DNA of 64,000 nt, taken from Candidatus Gastranaerophilales bacterium (lineage in GTDB: Bacteria; Cyanobacteriota; Vampirovibrionia; Gastranaerophilales; Gastranaerophilaceae). Shown here piece after piece: positions 56,482-64,000 of this stretch. The notes beneath the pieces were generated by a model, which made no database searches, was not told the origin of the DNA, and saw nothing but the letters and a program-made list of their open reading frames with translations. The translations under genes were made by a program, and so were the position numbers. Position 1 is the first letter of the stretch. Every line of letters begins with the position of its first letter. The DNA is taken from positions 62,001 to 126,000 of the forward strand of contig CAJOJE010000008.1 in NCBI GenBank assembly GCA_905234865.1. The letters are read 5' to 3'.

Positions 56482-57369
56482 CTACAATAACTTTAACATA
56501 AGTTCAATTGCTTTTACCATGCCGTTTGGGTCAGCTATGTTTTTTCCTTTTATATCATAAGCGGTTCCCGTCGGAGGAGAAGTTCTAATAACTTTTAAAC
56601 CTATCGTCGTATTAACGGAATTGTCGCCCGTAAGCGCTTTTACGGGGCATAAGCCCTGATCATGATACATTGAAATTATGCCGTCATAATCTTGCTTTTG
56701 GTGCGAAAGATATTTTTTTCCGACTTTTAAAAATAAAGCATCAGCGCTATATGCACCTTCAACATCAAGGTTTTGAAGCTTTAATTCGTTAATTGCAGGA
56801 TTTATTATCAGTTTTTCTTCATCACCCAAAATTCCGTTTTCGCCCGCATGGGGATTTAGCGCACAGAGAGCAATTCGGGGATTTTTAATTTTACATTTGT
56901 TTTTTAAGAAATCATGGAACCTTATCGTTTTTTCAATAATCATCTCTTTTGTTATTTTAATGTCCGATAACGCAACATGCCTCGTCAAAAGCATAACCCT
57001 TAAATCATTTTCAATAAAAACCATCTCCGCCTTATTACTTTTATCACCCAAAAAATACTCCAAAATTTCCGTTTGTCCGTTAAAATTATATCCTGATTTA
57101 TGGAGCGCTTCTTTAGAAACCGGCGCAGTTACAATTCCTTGAATTTTTCCTTCATTTGCAAGATTACATGCAATTTTTAGAGAATTATAACAAAATTCAC
57201 CGTTATCTTTTGGGTCAACTTCAATTGTTTCGTACCCCAAATTAAGATTTTTTCCTATTATAATTATTTTATCTTTATCAGGGTTTATAATTTTTAGTGC
57301 CTTTGAAGTTATTTCTTCGCCCACACCTAAAATATCCCCTGTCGTAATTGCAATTTTATTTAATTTCAT
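56482..57369 (-). CDS. PdxA-family 4-hydroxythreonine-4-phosphate dehydrogenase (possibly PdxA2)
   Basis: The 295-residue protein has GDILGVGEEI at the start, GIVTAPVSKEALH, LNPHAGENGILGDEE and MYHDQGLCPVKAL, with the metal histidines of PdxA. It overlaps the DUF1537 kinase gene by 14 bases. In other bacteria a PdxA2 next to a DUF1537 kinase performs decarboxylating oxidation of 4-phosphothreonate or 4-phosphoerythronate in acid-sugar catabolism. Here the B6 role and the catabolic role cannot be separated by sequence alone. Confidence 0.9.
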   Translation of the reverse strand: MKLNKIAITTGDILGVGEEITSKALKIINPDKDKIIIIGKNLNLGYETIEVDPKDNGEFCYNSLKIACNLANEGKIQGIVTAPVSKEALHKSGYNFNGQTEILEYFLGDKSNKAEMVFIENDLRVMLLTRHVALSDIKITKEMIIEKTIRFHDFLKNKCKIKNPRIALCALNPHAGENGILGDEEKLIINPAINELKLQNLDVEGAYSADALFLKVGKKYLSHQKQDYDGIISMYHDQGLCPVKALTGDNSVNTTIGLKVIRTSPPTGTAYDIKGKNIADPNGMVKAIELMLKLL

Positions 57370-58678
57370 GGTTTTTTAAATAGTTTATAATGTCTATTAA
57401 AGCGTTAGCATTCCCCATATTGCCCGATTTTGTAATGACGAATTTTGCGTTAGAATCCATACATAAAGATATTGCAGGGAGTATGCTGTCTGTTACCTGC
57501 AAATATCCGCATTCAATCGCCTTTGTACATTTATACGAAGTTTCGCCCCCCAATGTTATTAAAATGTAATCTCTTTTTGAATTTGTAATTTTTGCAACAT
57601 TAGCAAGGTAATCAGTCATTTTATCGGCAAGAATTTCTCTGGTAATCCCTTCATCTATTAGTTTTTCGTTTTTCTCGTCGGAAGATAACTCTTCTTCAAT
57701 TTTATTCACATGAACTACAATTATATTATCTTTTCCGAAATTTTCGACAATTCTGTTTGAAATTTCCACATAATCATTATTTAAAATGTTGTCCAATTTT
57801 AAATCAATAAAAAACGTGTTTTCAATATCATCCTCCAATTGCAGCTTATTAATTTGAGAAACGGTAATCGAATTTTTTGAACCCGAAAGAATAAGTTTCG
57901 GCAAAACGGGAATTTGCTTTACGACGGGATTTTCACTTTTTGCGTCAGGAAGCCAAATAGTGCTTAGAGCATAAGCAAGACCGGCAGAACCGGTCGGAAG
58001 AATATCATATTTGCATTTATCAATTGCAAGCACAATTTGTTCTAAATCAACCAAAGATACGGCGTCGGCTACAATTAATTTTTTTCCGCTTCCTATTAAT
58101 TCATTCAGCTTGTTTATGATTGATAAAGCGCCTTTTGAAACTGTTTCAAACCCGATTAAGGCAATTGAATCATACATCGATTCATTTAATTGTTTTTTTA
58201 AAATGTCTATAATATAAGAGGAATTTATCGGAGCATAAGTATCTCTGGCAGCATCCGTTCTTTCAATCGGAACACCCCTTAAAAGCTGATATCCGCCTAT
58301 TGTAATTCTTCCTTCCTGTATAAAAGCGGGAGCAATAAGCGCAGCATCGTACTGAATTGCATCGAGCAAAGCCAGAGTTTCAACGGCAATATTTCCTCTC
58401 AGAGTTGAATCTATCTTTTTGTAGAACTTTCCGACGGAAAGATTTTCTTTAAGTTTTTTTGCATTTTCCCAAACTGTTTGTGCTGCCGTTTTCGGATTTA
58501 CCATATTCCTTGTTTCCGTTGTAACGGAAAAAGTTCCGACATTTTGATGAGTTTTAAGGTAAGTATCCGTATCGAAAATAATTTCGGTATTGGAACCTTT
58601 AGCAAAAAACTGTAAAGCGGTGTCGTTTGCACCCGTAAGGTCATCTGCGATTATACCAACGGCTTCCCTTATTGACAT
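57356..58678 (-). CDS. Four-carbon acid sugar kinase family (DUF1537; DtnK/OtnK-like)
   Basis: The 440-residue protein has the N-terminal acid-sugar-binding domain (GIIADDLTGANDTALQFFAKG; KKIDSTLRGNIAVE) and the C-terminal nucleotide-binding domain (TLGGETSYKCTKA). The family phosphorylates D-threonate or D-erythronate at O4. Adjacent pdxA fits the next step of that pathway. No dedicated transporter or downstream isomerase is nearby. ssb ends only three bases upstream of its start. Confidence 0.87.
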   Translation of the reverse strand: MSIREAVGIIADDLTGANDTALQFFAKGSNTEIIFDTDTYLKTHQNVGTFSVTTETRNMVNPKTAAQTVWENAKKLKENLSVGKFYKKIDSTLRGNIAVETLALLDAIQYDAALIAPAFIQEGRITIGGYQLLRGVPIERTDAARDTYAPINSSYIIDILKKQLNESMYDSIALIGFETVSKGALSIINKLNELIGSGKKLIVADAVSLVDLEQIVLAIDKCKYDILPTGSAGLAYALSTIWLPDAKSENPVVKQIPVLPKLILSGSKNSITVSQINKLQLEDDIENTFFIDLKLDNILNNDYVEISNRIVENFGKDNIIVVHVNKIEEELSSDEKNEKLIDEGITREILADKMTDYLANVAKITNSKRDYILITLGGETSYKCTKAIECGYLQVTDSILPAISLCMDSNAKFVITKSGNMGNANALIDIINYLKNHEIK

Positions 58679-58681
58679 AAA

Positions 58682-59011
58682 TTAATTCTCTTCTTTTTTT
58701 GAACCCATAAGTCTGATATTTGAACATCTTATAAGAAATCTTTCAAGTTTTTCACCATCGGGACTTGTCCATTTACTTGAAATCAATCTGCCTTCAATTC
58801 CGACAAGAGAACCTTTTTTTACCCATTCTCCGGCAAATTCGGCTTGCTTATCCCAAATTTCGATATTGAACCAGTCGGTCACTTCTTCTTTAGCTTTAGC
58901 GTCCCACCTGTTTACCGCAACCGAAAAATTAACCTTAACTTTACCCGAATCAAAATATTTCATCTCGGGCGGCTGCCCTACACGTCCTACAATAACCGCA
59001 GAATTTACCAT
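58682..59011 (-). CDS. ssb: Single-stranded DNA-binding protein, short form
   Basis: The 109-residue OB-fold protein starts MVNSAVIVGRVGQPPEMKYF and contains the family segments FSVAVNRWDAK, DWFNIEIWDKQAEFAGEWVK and GSLVGIEGRL. It ends ...GSKKEEN and lacks the usual disordered tail with the DDDIPF-like acidic tip that recruits partner proteins. The ATG at 59011 has TGAGG six bases before it and is preferred over longer starts. It leads the ssb-DUF1537-pdxA set. Confidence 0.88.
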   Translation of the reverse strand: MVNSAVIVGRVGQPPEMKYFDSGKVKVNFSVAVNRWDAKAKEEVTDWFNIEIWDKQAEFAGEWVKKGSLVGIEGRLISSKWTSPDGEKLERFLIRCSNIRLMGSKKEEN

Positions 59012-59145
59012 TTTAAACCTCATTGTTAAATATTTGTCTTTATTATATATCAACAAAAAATAAGCGCAAATCTACGCAAAGCAATTTCAACAATTTTTGT
59101 TAAGCATTTTTAAATTAGTTTTGATTGTATTATAATGTATTTGAT

Positions 59146-61221
59146 ATGTGTCAACATAATAAAAAATCCGGACTGAAAATTGCTTTTCTGGTTTGCATGT
59201 TTGTTCTTTTATCGGAACATCAGGGCATGCAATCCTGCGCTGCAAGTCCTTCAATTGAAACAATAAATGCCGAAAAAGCGGTTCTTCAAAGTCCGACAAA
59301 CGAGTACATTTTTGCATATATTCAAGCCCTTTTAAATGACGCTAAAGTTGCCTATAAGCTTCAAAATTACGAAGAAGCGGCGGATTATCTTCGTTCTGCG
59401 CTTTATTTTTTGAAAAATCAGCCCAATTCCGATGAGTACAAACAGTCAAAACAAAGACTTAACGAATTAATTCAAAAAATGGGTACGGGAACTTCTCCGA
59501 AAGACAGGTTTGAAACCGCAAAAGGTCTGTTTTTGCAAGGTAAGAATTTCCCTGCGGCTTATGAATTTTCTAATTTACTGCAGGATAATTACGAAACCGA
59601 TTTATGTTACGAATATTTAGGCGACATAGCAAACAAAATGGGGTATGGAAGTTATGCCCTGTCAAGTTATAAAAATGCTTTTCGCATTAACCCCAACAAT
59701 TACAGCGCAAAATACAAATATTCGATGATGATTATAGGAGCGGGCAAAGAGGCCGATGCAATTTATCAATTGGCGGAAGTTATAGAAAATACAAATTCGA
59801 CCGCTCTAATACAAGAAATTATTCACGTTTTTACAAACAGAACAAAACAAAACCCGAATAATGAAAACAACTACGATATTCTGGGTTTATGTTACCAAAG
59901 ATTGGGACAATACGATAAAACTTACAAATACTTAAAAAAATCACTCTCAATAAATCCTAACGATATTTTCATAAGATATCATTTGGGTAATTTGTTGTTT
60001 AATATTAAAGAATTTTCTCTTGCCGACGATATCTACTCGGAAGTTTTGAACGACAACCCGTACGAATCTCAAATCAGGATTTCAAGAGCAAAAGCGTATA
60101 AATCTTTAAGCAAAGACGAACTTGCAATTAAAGATTATCAAATTGTGCTTGCTATGTATCCCGATTCGCTTCAGGCGCAGTTTGGTATTTATGACATATT
60201 AAAAAGCAAAGCGCCTCTTGATAAAATCGTAAGTTTATATTACCCGATTGATTCAAATATTAAATTTGACGATAAAGGATATGCAAAACTCGGATTTTTT
60301 GCAAACAAAATTCAGCGCCCCAAGGATGCAGTTGTTTTCTTTGAAAAGGCAATTTCAATTAACCCTAAATCGGAAAGTTCGTACGTTCAATTATACAGGC
60401 TATATCAGCTTTTAAACGAAGATGAAAAAGCAAAACAAACAATTATGAAAGCATATAACGCATTCCCTAAAAATTCCGATTTTATTCAACTTTATTCTTC
60501 AATAAATTCGGATAAAATTGATGAAAAAAGTTCTGTTGCACAAGCCTATTTTAATGACGGCGACTATAAAAAAGCAATTGCCGTATACGAACAAATAGAG
60601 CCAAAAAATTACGATACATATTTTGCAATGGCAAATTGTTACAGACAGTTGAGCAATTTGGAAAAAGCTATTGAAAACTACAACAAAGCGGTCGAATTAA
60701 ACCCGAATGACTCTGAAATATACTATATTTTAGGTACGGCATACATTGAAAGCAATAACATGAAACAGGCAGGCGAAGCATTTAAAAAATCCGTCCAACT
60801 AAACGGCAGTAATGAAAAAGCAAAAAAAATGCTCTCTGTTGTTCAGCAAAAAGAAGTGGTTTCAAATTTAGAAACAGCATATAAAATGTATGACAAAAAA
60901 GATTATAAAACAGCATTAAGCGAATTAAATAAAGCAGCCGAAATTTACAGAGAAGACCCCGAAATTTACTATTACAGAGGCCTTACCAAAGATGAACTCG
61001 GCGATTATAAGGGAGCAATCGACGACTATAAAATGACTATTAATCTTGATAGAAGATTTACATCCGCTTACTTTAATTTGGCGGTAGATTTAGAAAGAAC
61101 TCAACACCCGAAAGAAGCGCTTTATATGTATGAAAAATTCCTGGGCGCCGACAATATTGATCCTGATATGGCAAAAACCGCAGAACAGAGAATGCTGGAA
61201 CTTGGAGAAAGGTATTATTGA
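59146..61221 (+). CDS. Exported multi-TPR protein
   Basis: The product is about 691 residues. A basic start and hydrophobic segment (KIAFLVCMFVLLS) suggest a signal peptide or anchor, followed by more than a dozen TPR helix pairs through to the C terminus (for example YEYLGDIANKMGYGSYALSS, YFAMANCYRQLSNLEKAIEN). It is probably a periplasmic or surface scaffold. The ATG at 59146 has TATAAT nine bases upstream and no ribosome site. Its stop overlaps the kdsB start (TGATG). Confidence 0.75.
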   Translation: MCQHNKKSGLKIAFLVCMFVLLSEHQGMQSCAASPSIETINAEKAVLQSPTNEYIFAYIQALLNDAKVAYKLQNYEEAADYLRSALYFLKNQPNSDEYKQSKQRLNELIQKMGTGTSPKDRFETAKGLFLQGKNFPAAYEFSNLLQDNYETDLCYEYLGDIANKMGYGSYALSSYKNAFRINPNNYSAKYKYSMMIIGAGKEADAIYQLAEVIENTNSTALIQEIIHVFTNRTKQNPNNENNYDILGLCYQRLGQYDKTYKYLKKSLSINPNDIFIRYHLGNLLFNIKEFSLADDIYSEVLNDNPYESQIRISRAKAYKSLSKDELAIKDYQIVLAMYPDSLQAQFGIYDILKSKAPLDKIVSLYYPIDSNIKFDDKGYAKLGFFANKIQRPKDAVVFFEKAISINPKSESSYVQLYRLYQLLNEDEKAKQTIMKAYNAFPKNSDFIQLYSSINSDKIDEKSSVAQAYFNDGDYKKAIAVYEQIEPKNYDTYFAMANCYRQLSNLEKAIENYNKAVELNPNDSEIYYILGTAYIESNNMKQAGEAFKKSVQLNGSNEKAKKMLSVVQQKEVVSNLETAYKMYDKKDYKTALSELNKAAEIYREDPEIYYYRGLTKDELGDYKGAIDDYKMTINLDRRFTSAYFNLAVDLERTQHPKEALYMYEKFLGADNIDPDMAKTAEQRMLELGERYY

Positions 61222-61958
61222 TGACAAAAATTGATAAAACGGCAATTATAATCCCCGCAAGATTACATTCCACAAGGCTTCCGAATAAACTCCTTTTGGA
61301 AGTAAAAAATAAGCCGATTATACAATGGGTATATGAAGCGGCATCAAAATCAAAACTTGCTTCAAATGTTATAATTGCAACCGACAGCAAAGAGATTTTT
61401 GATAAAGCAAAAGAATTTGGTGCAAATGTTGAAATGACATCGGAAAATCATACTTCGGGTTCCGACAGAATAGCCGAAGTTTTAAAAAGACATGAGGATG
61501 AATTTGACTACATATTAAATATGCAAGGCGACGAACCGCAAATTACACCCGAAGTTATTGACCTTGCGTTAAGCAACATTCATAATTCAAATGCCGATAT
61601 CGTAACTTTAGTCAGAAAAATAACGGATGAAAAACAAATTGAAAGCCCGAATTGCGTAAAATGCGTTTTTGACAAAGATTATAATGCGCTTTATTTTTCA
61701 AGATATGCTATACCCTATAAAAGAAATGAAGGCTTTGCTTCTTATTATGCTCATATCGGCATGTATGCTTACAGAAAAAATTCTCTTTTAAAAATGACCT
61801 CTCTTGTTCCTTGCGACATTGAAAAAACAGAATCCTTGGAACAATTAAGAGCCTTATATAACGGTATGACGATTAAAGTCGCAATAACGGATTTAAACCC
61901 GACAGGGATTGATACGATTGAAGATTTTAACAAGTTTAAAAAAGAAATCGAAGGATAA
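61221..61958 (+). CDS. kdsB: 3-deoxy-manno-octulosonate cytidylyltransferase
   Basis: KdsB activates Kdo as CMP-Kdo for lipid A-core synthesis. The 245-residue protein has the nucleotide-binding start IIPARLHSTRLPNKLL, MQGDEPQITPE, the HIGMYAYRKN strand and the TESLEQLRALYNG signature. The ATG at 61221 with AAAGG upstream is preferred over the TTG one codon earlier. It is good evidence that this organism makes an LPS-type outer membrane. Confidence 0.95.
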   Translation: MTKIDKTAIIIPARLHSTRLPNKLLLEVKNKPIIQWVYEAASKSKLASNVIIATDSKEIFDKAKEFGANVEMTSENHTSGSDRIAEVLKRHEDEFDYILNMQGDEPQITPEVIDLALSNIHNSNADIVTLVRKITDEKQIESPNCVKCVFDKDYNALYFSRYAIPYKRNEGFASYYAHIGMYAYRKNSLLKMTSLVPCDIEKTESLEQLRALYNGMTIKVAITDLNPTGIDTIEDFNKFKKEIEG

Positions 61959-62042
61959 TTTGTAATACCCCTTCAATTTAATTAATTGAATTTATACAAT
62001 TAAAAAGACCTGCCATATTACATTAACCTGATATAATAACGG

Positions 62043-62220
62043 GTGAGGCAACAAAATGGAACGGTTGATAAGTATATTAAGAACAAAATAATATCGAGCC
62101 GCATCAGAGCAATTATTGCAGAGCTTCTTATGAATTTTGAAGAACTTTCTCTTGATAAAATTTTGAATTTAATGCACACAAAAACCCCCTTTTTATACAA
62201 GAGGGCTTTTGTAATAAAAC
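62043..62220 (+). other. Doubtful short open frame
   Basis: A GTG-initiated frame (GTVDKYIKNKIISSRIRAII ... EELSLDKILNLM) has protein-like composition for about 55 codons, and a TATAAT box lies a few bases upstream. It then runs through the pilin gene on the opposite strand. It could be the stump of a lost helical gene. I would not count it as a gene without homologs. Confidence 0.15.
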
Positions 62221-62232
62221 TTTTTTTAAAGA

Positions 62233-62559
62233 CTAACCGCCTGTGCTTTCACTTGAGCTTTCACTTGAGCTTCCACTTGAGCTTTCGCCTTGGCTGCTTG
62301 CACCGTTTTTATATCTGCAATATGCGCCCGTATTTGCCGTTGCTGCAACCCACTGAAAGTCTTCGCCCATCGCATCGCAAGCATTTTCACCTGCGGAATC
62401 AGCACCTTGACCAACAGAATTTGCGGCATTTTTCAAGGTTGTACCGATATTGTTACCCAATAATTGAAGAGCAGCAATAGCAATTACGGCAACCATTGCC
62501 AAAATAAGAGCGTATTCAATCAAACTCTGCGCTTTTTTCTTTGTAAACGTTACTTTCAT
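62233..62559 (-). CDS. Flp-type (class III) pilin
   Basis: The 108-residue prepilin opens KVTFTKKKAQSLIEYALILA, with the short basic leader, the processing site before Gln and the Glu-Tyr pair of Flp/TadE-type pilins, then a hydrophobic helix. The body has two cysteines (ENACDAMGEDF; GAYCRYKNG) and a serine-rich tail made of ESSS repeats. No tad genes are in the window. AAAGG lies nine bases before the ATG at 62559. Confidence 0.78.
   Translation of the reverse strand: MKVTFTKKKAQSLIEYALILAMVAVIAIAALQLLGNNIGTTLKNAANSVGQGADSAGENACDAMGEDFQWVAATANTGAYCRYKNGASSQGESSSGSSSESSSESTGG
62250..62285. repeat. 12-bp tandem repeat in the pilin tail
   Basis: Three nearly identical copies of CACTTGAGCTTT/C lie head to tail, flanked by partial copies. 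The unit length is a multiple of three, so copy-number change would lengthen or shorten the (E/G)SSS tail of the pilin without breaking the frame. Confidence 0.8.
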
Positions 62560-63009
62560 ACTTATCAACCTTTACCTGTTTTGTACTTGATATACTCACA
62601 TATTATCATATTTTTTTTAGGTAGTAAATAAATAATATATGAACTACTCCATATTATGTATTATGCCACATTTTTTAAATTTTTAAACATGTAAAGCTAA
62701 AAAAATTTTGCCAAAATCGCAAATAACAGCATAAAGCAAGGATTTTAGCCGTTTATAAAACTAAACTTTTATGAGCACAAAGTCTGAATTAACACCAAAA
62801 AGTTTTGGCTAATTTTTCAACGTAAACGGAAACATTTCAAAACAGAATTTCATAATATTTAAAAAAATAAGCTGATATCACCCCGAAATAAACTTAAAAA
62901 TCAAAAGAAAAAAGATATCTTCTTGAATTTAAGTCCTTTTTAATCAAATATTGCACAAAAATACAAAATTATATATAATACGATTTTAAAATAAGATATA
63001 AAAAAACGA
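62560..63009. other. Gene-free AT-rich stretch
   Basis: No open frame with start signals was found. It must contain the minus-strand pilin promoter; TATGAT-like boxes near 62605 are candidates without a clear -35. The remainder shows no hairpin or repeat that I would call. Confidence 0.4.
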
Positions 63010-63027
63010 GCCTCAAAAAATCGAGGC
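63010..63027 (-). terminator. Intrinsic terminator after rpsP
   Basis: GCCTC (63010-63014) pairs with GAGGC (63023-63027). On the minus strand TCGTTTTTTT follows. Confidence 0.75.
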
Positions 63028-63050
63028 CCATAAAGTGTTCTTTTTAAAAC

Positions 63051-63410
63051 TTATTCAGCTGATGCTTCTTGAGCGGCTGCTGCTTGTGCTTCAGCTTCTT
63101 GTTTCTTTTGTTCTTCTAATTTTGCTTGTGCTTTCTTGGACAATTTAACTTCGGATTTTTTATTGTAAACCAAAGCGCCGTTTTCATCACAGTTTTTAAT
63201 TAAATATTGAACCGTTTCCGTAGCCTGGGCGCCTTTTTTAATCCAATTTTCGGCACTTTCTTTGTTCAATTTCATTTCTTTTGTTTTAGGGTTATAATGT
63301 CCTAATTCTTCAATAGGAGCACCTTCTCTTTTATCTCTGGAATCAATAACAACGATTCTGTATGTAGGATTTTTTTTGTATCCGAGTCTTTTAAGTCTTA
63401 TTTTAACCAC
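63051..63410 (-). CDS. rpsP: 30S ribosomal protein S16
   Basis: The 119-residue S16 protein has the signature [40 protein letters not shown] and the [12 protein letters not shown] segment. The start is a GTG at 63410, placed by homology to the universal S16 N terminus; the frame upstream is not conserved. The C terminus carries an Ala/Gln/Glu-rich extension beyond the roughly 80-residue core. It ends with a terminator. Confidence 0.96.
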   Translation of the reverse strand: MVKIRLKRLGYKKNPTYRIVVIDSRDKREGAPIEELGHYNPKTKEMKLNKESAENWIKKGAQATETVQYLIKNCDENGALVYNKKSEVKLSKKAQAKLEEQKKQEAEAQAAAAQEASAE

Positions 63411-63544
63411 TTTTATTGTCTCTTTCCTATTTAATTTTATCTCTTCAATTATCAAAACACAAAGAAAATTTCTTTGCAAGAGCATTTTTAACTTTATTTA
63501 AAAGAACCTTAAAGGTTTTTTGCAAAATCATAAAGCAAAAAGGC

Positions 63545-63994
63545 TTATTTCGAGCCGGTAGAACCAAACCCGCCTTCTCCCCTTATTGTTTCGGTTAAAA
63601 ATTCAACTTCTTGTATATCAGCCTTCGTAACTTTTGATATAACCATTTGGGCAATCCTCTCACCTCTTGTTATCGTATACGGTTCGTTTGAAAGATTAAC
63701 AAGCCCCACTTTAACTTCCCCTCGATAATCTTCATCAATTGTACCCACACAATTAATAAGACTTATCCCATGCTTTATCGAAAGACCGCTTCTCGGGCGA
63801 ATTTGCGCTTCGTATCCTTTCGGAAGTTCTATTTTTATTCCCGTCGGAACAAGATATCTTTCAAGCGGTTTTAATTCGATATCATCATAATTTGCCGCAA
63901 CAAGATCCATTCCGGCGGCACCTTCCGTTTGATATTCGGGTAAACTTACGATATGTTTCAATTTTTGAATTTTTAAAATTATTTTGTCGCTCAT
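63545..63994 (-). CDS. dut: dUTP diphosphatase
   Basis: The trimeric enzyme hydrolyses dUTP to dUMP, keeping uracil out of DNA. The 149-residue protein has all five motifs: [40 protein letters not shown] and the C-terminal GEGGFGSTG arm. Its ATG is six bases from the window end, so the gene is complete but its promoter lies outside. Confidence 0.96.
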   Translation of the reverse strand: MSDKIILKIQKLKHIVSLPEYQTEGAAGMDLVAANYDDIELKPLERYLVPTGIKIELPKGYEAQIRPRSGLSIKHGISLINCVGTIDEDYRGEVKVGLVNLSNEPYTITRGERIAQMVISKVTKADIQEVEFLTETIRGEGGFGSTGSK

Positions 63995-64000
63995 TATAAT

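Noticed and set aside
62165-62215. Terminator for the pilin gene
   Set aside because: The CCCCCT and AGAGGG arms pair imperfectly with mismatches, so I could not support it at useful confidence.
62250-62285. CRISPR-like array
   Set aside because: The units are 12 bp and contiguous without spacers, so they are a coding tandem repeat. No CRISPR array or cas gene was found in the window.
62226-62480. Additional open frames over the pilin repeat
   Set aside because: The 12-bp repeat keeps several frames open by chance; only the Flp-pilin frame has family motifs and a ribosome site.

Overview
The window is AT-rich DNA from a non-photosynthetic, fermentative bacterium with a Gram-negative envelope. 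The envelope call rests on kdsB (CMP-Kdo synthesis), a RfaE1/HldA-type heptose kinase, a GT9-type glycosyltransferase, an O-antigen-ligase-like protein and an AcrA-AcrB-TolC export operon. Amino-acid and energy genes include LL-diaminopimelate aminotransferase (dapL), an ADP-forming acyl-CoA synthetase, an iron-dependent alcohol dehydrogenase and phosphoglycerate kinase. Together with several short, lineage-restricted proteins, this fits the non-photosynthetic cyanobacterial sister group (Melainabacteria/Vampirovibrionia, most like gut Gastranaerophilales). That placement is an inference from gene content and composition, not a proven assignment.

Layout. 0-9.5 kb: the 5' end of a GT2 glycosyltransferase, transketolase, a TPR-GT9 protein, a deoB/decarboxylase operon, ligA, a SIMPL lipoprotein and a membrane-anchored HhH protein. 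9.5-15 kb: a minus-strand NHL/TPR-LOG-ffh operon diverging from dapL-tsaD. 15-24 kb: the efflux operon acrA-acrB-tolC, an orphan sugar-type ABC ATPase and a degenerate histidine kinase. 24-28.3 kb: a PiT-like permease, a GlcF-like Fe-S protein and, divergently, a pilin-like peptide plus two zinc dehydrogenases. 28.4-31.2 kb: tRNA-Phe followed by a graveyard of broken accessory genes (Mu-type transposase fragment, TIR-domain fragment, other debris), then a BASS-family transporter. 31.4-33.3 kb: a structured leader and two tandem paralogous proteins of unknown function. 33.4-41.5 kb: a UbiA/DPPR-type prenyltransferase, a TetR-controlled aldehyde/electrophile cluster ending in an aldo/keto reductase remnant, and small oxidoreductase or transferase genes. 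41.7-49 kb: tRNA-Val, a surface-polysaccharide cluster, bioD, dtd, cca and a GT2. 49-55 kb: small unknown proteins, a TatD-type radical SAM protein, the ADP-forming ligase and pgk. 55-64 kb: a GcvH-like protein with the lipoyl lysine replaced, pdxA with a DUF1537 kinase, ssb, a TPR protein with kdsB, a Flp-type pilin, rpsP and dut.

Themes. Several genes have a -10-like hexamer only 5-10 bases before the start codon and no Shine-Dalgarno sequence, which suggests leaderless or nearly leaderless mRNAs. Three divergent gene pairs appear to share overlapping, oppositely read -10 elements. Several proteins look like degenerate versions of known families: a histidine kinase without its histidine, an H protein without its lipoyl lysine and an SSB without its acidic tip. 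The best candidate for something undescribed is the 31.4-33.3 kb locus, where a nested-hairpin 5' UTR precedes two tandem paralogs that share a module I cannot assign to any known family.
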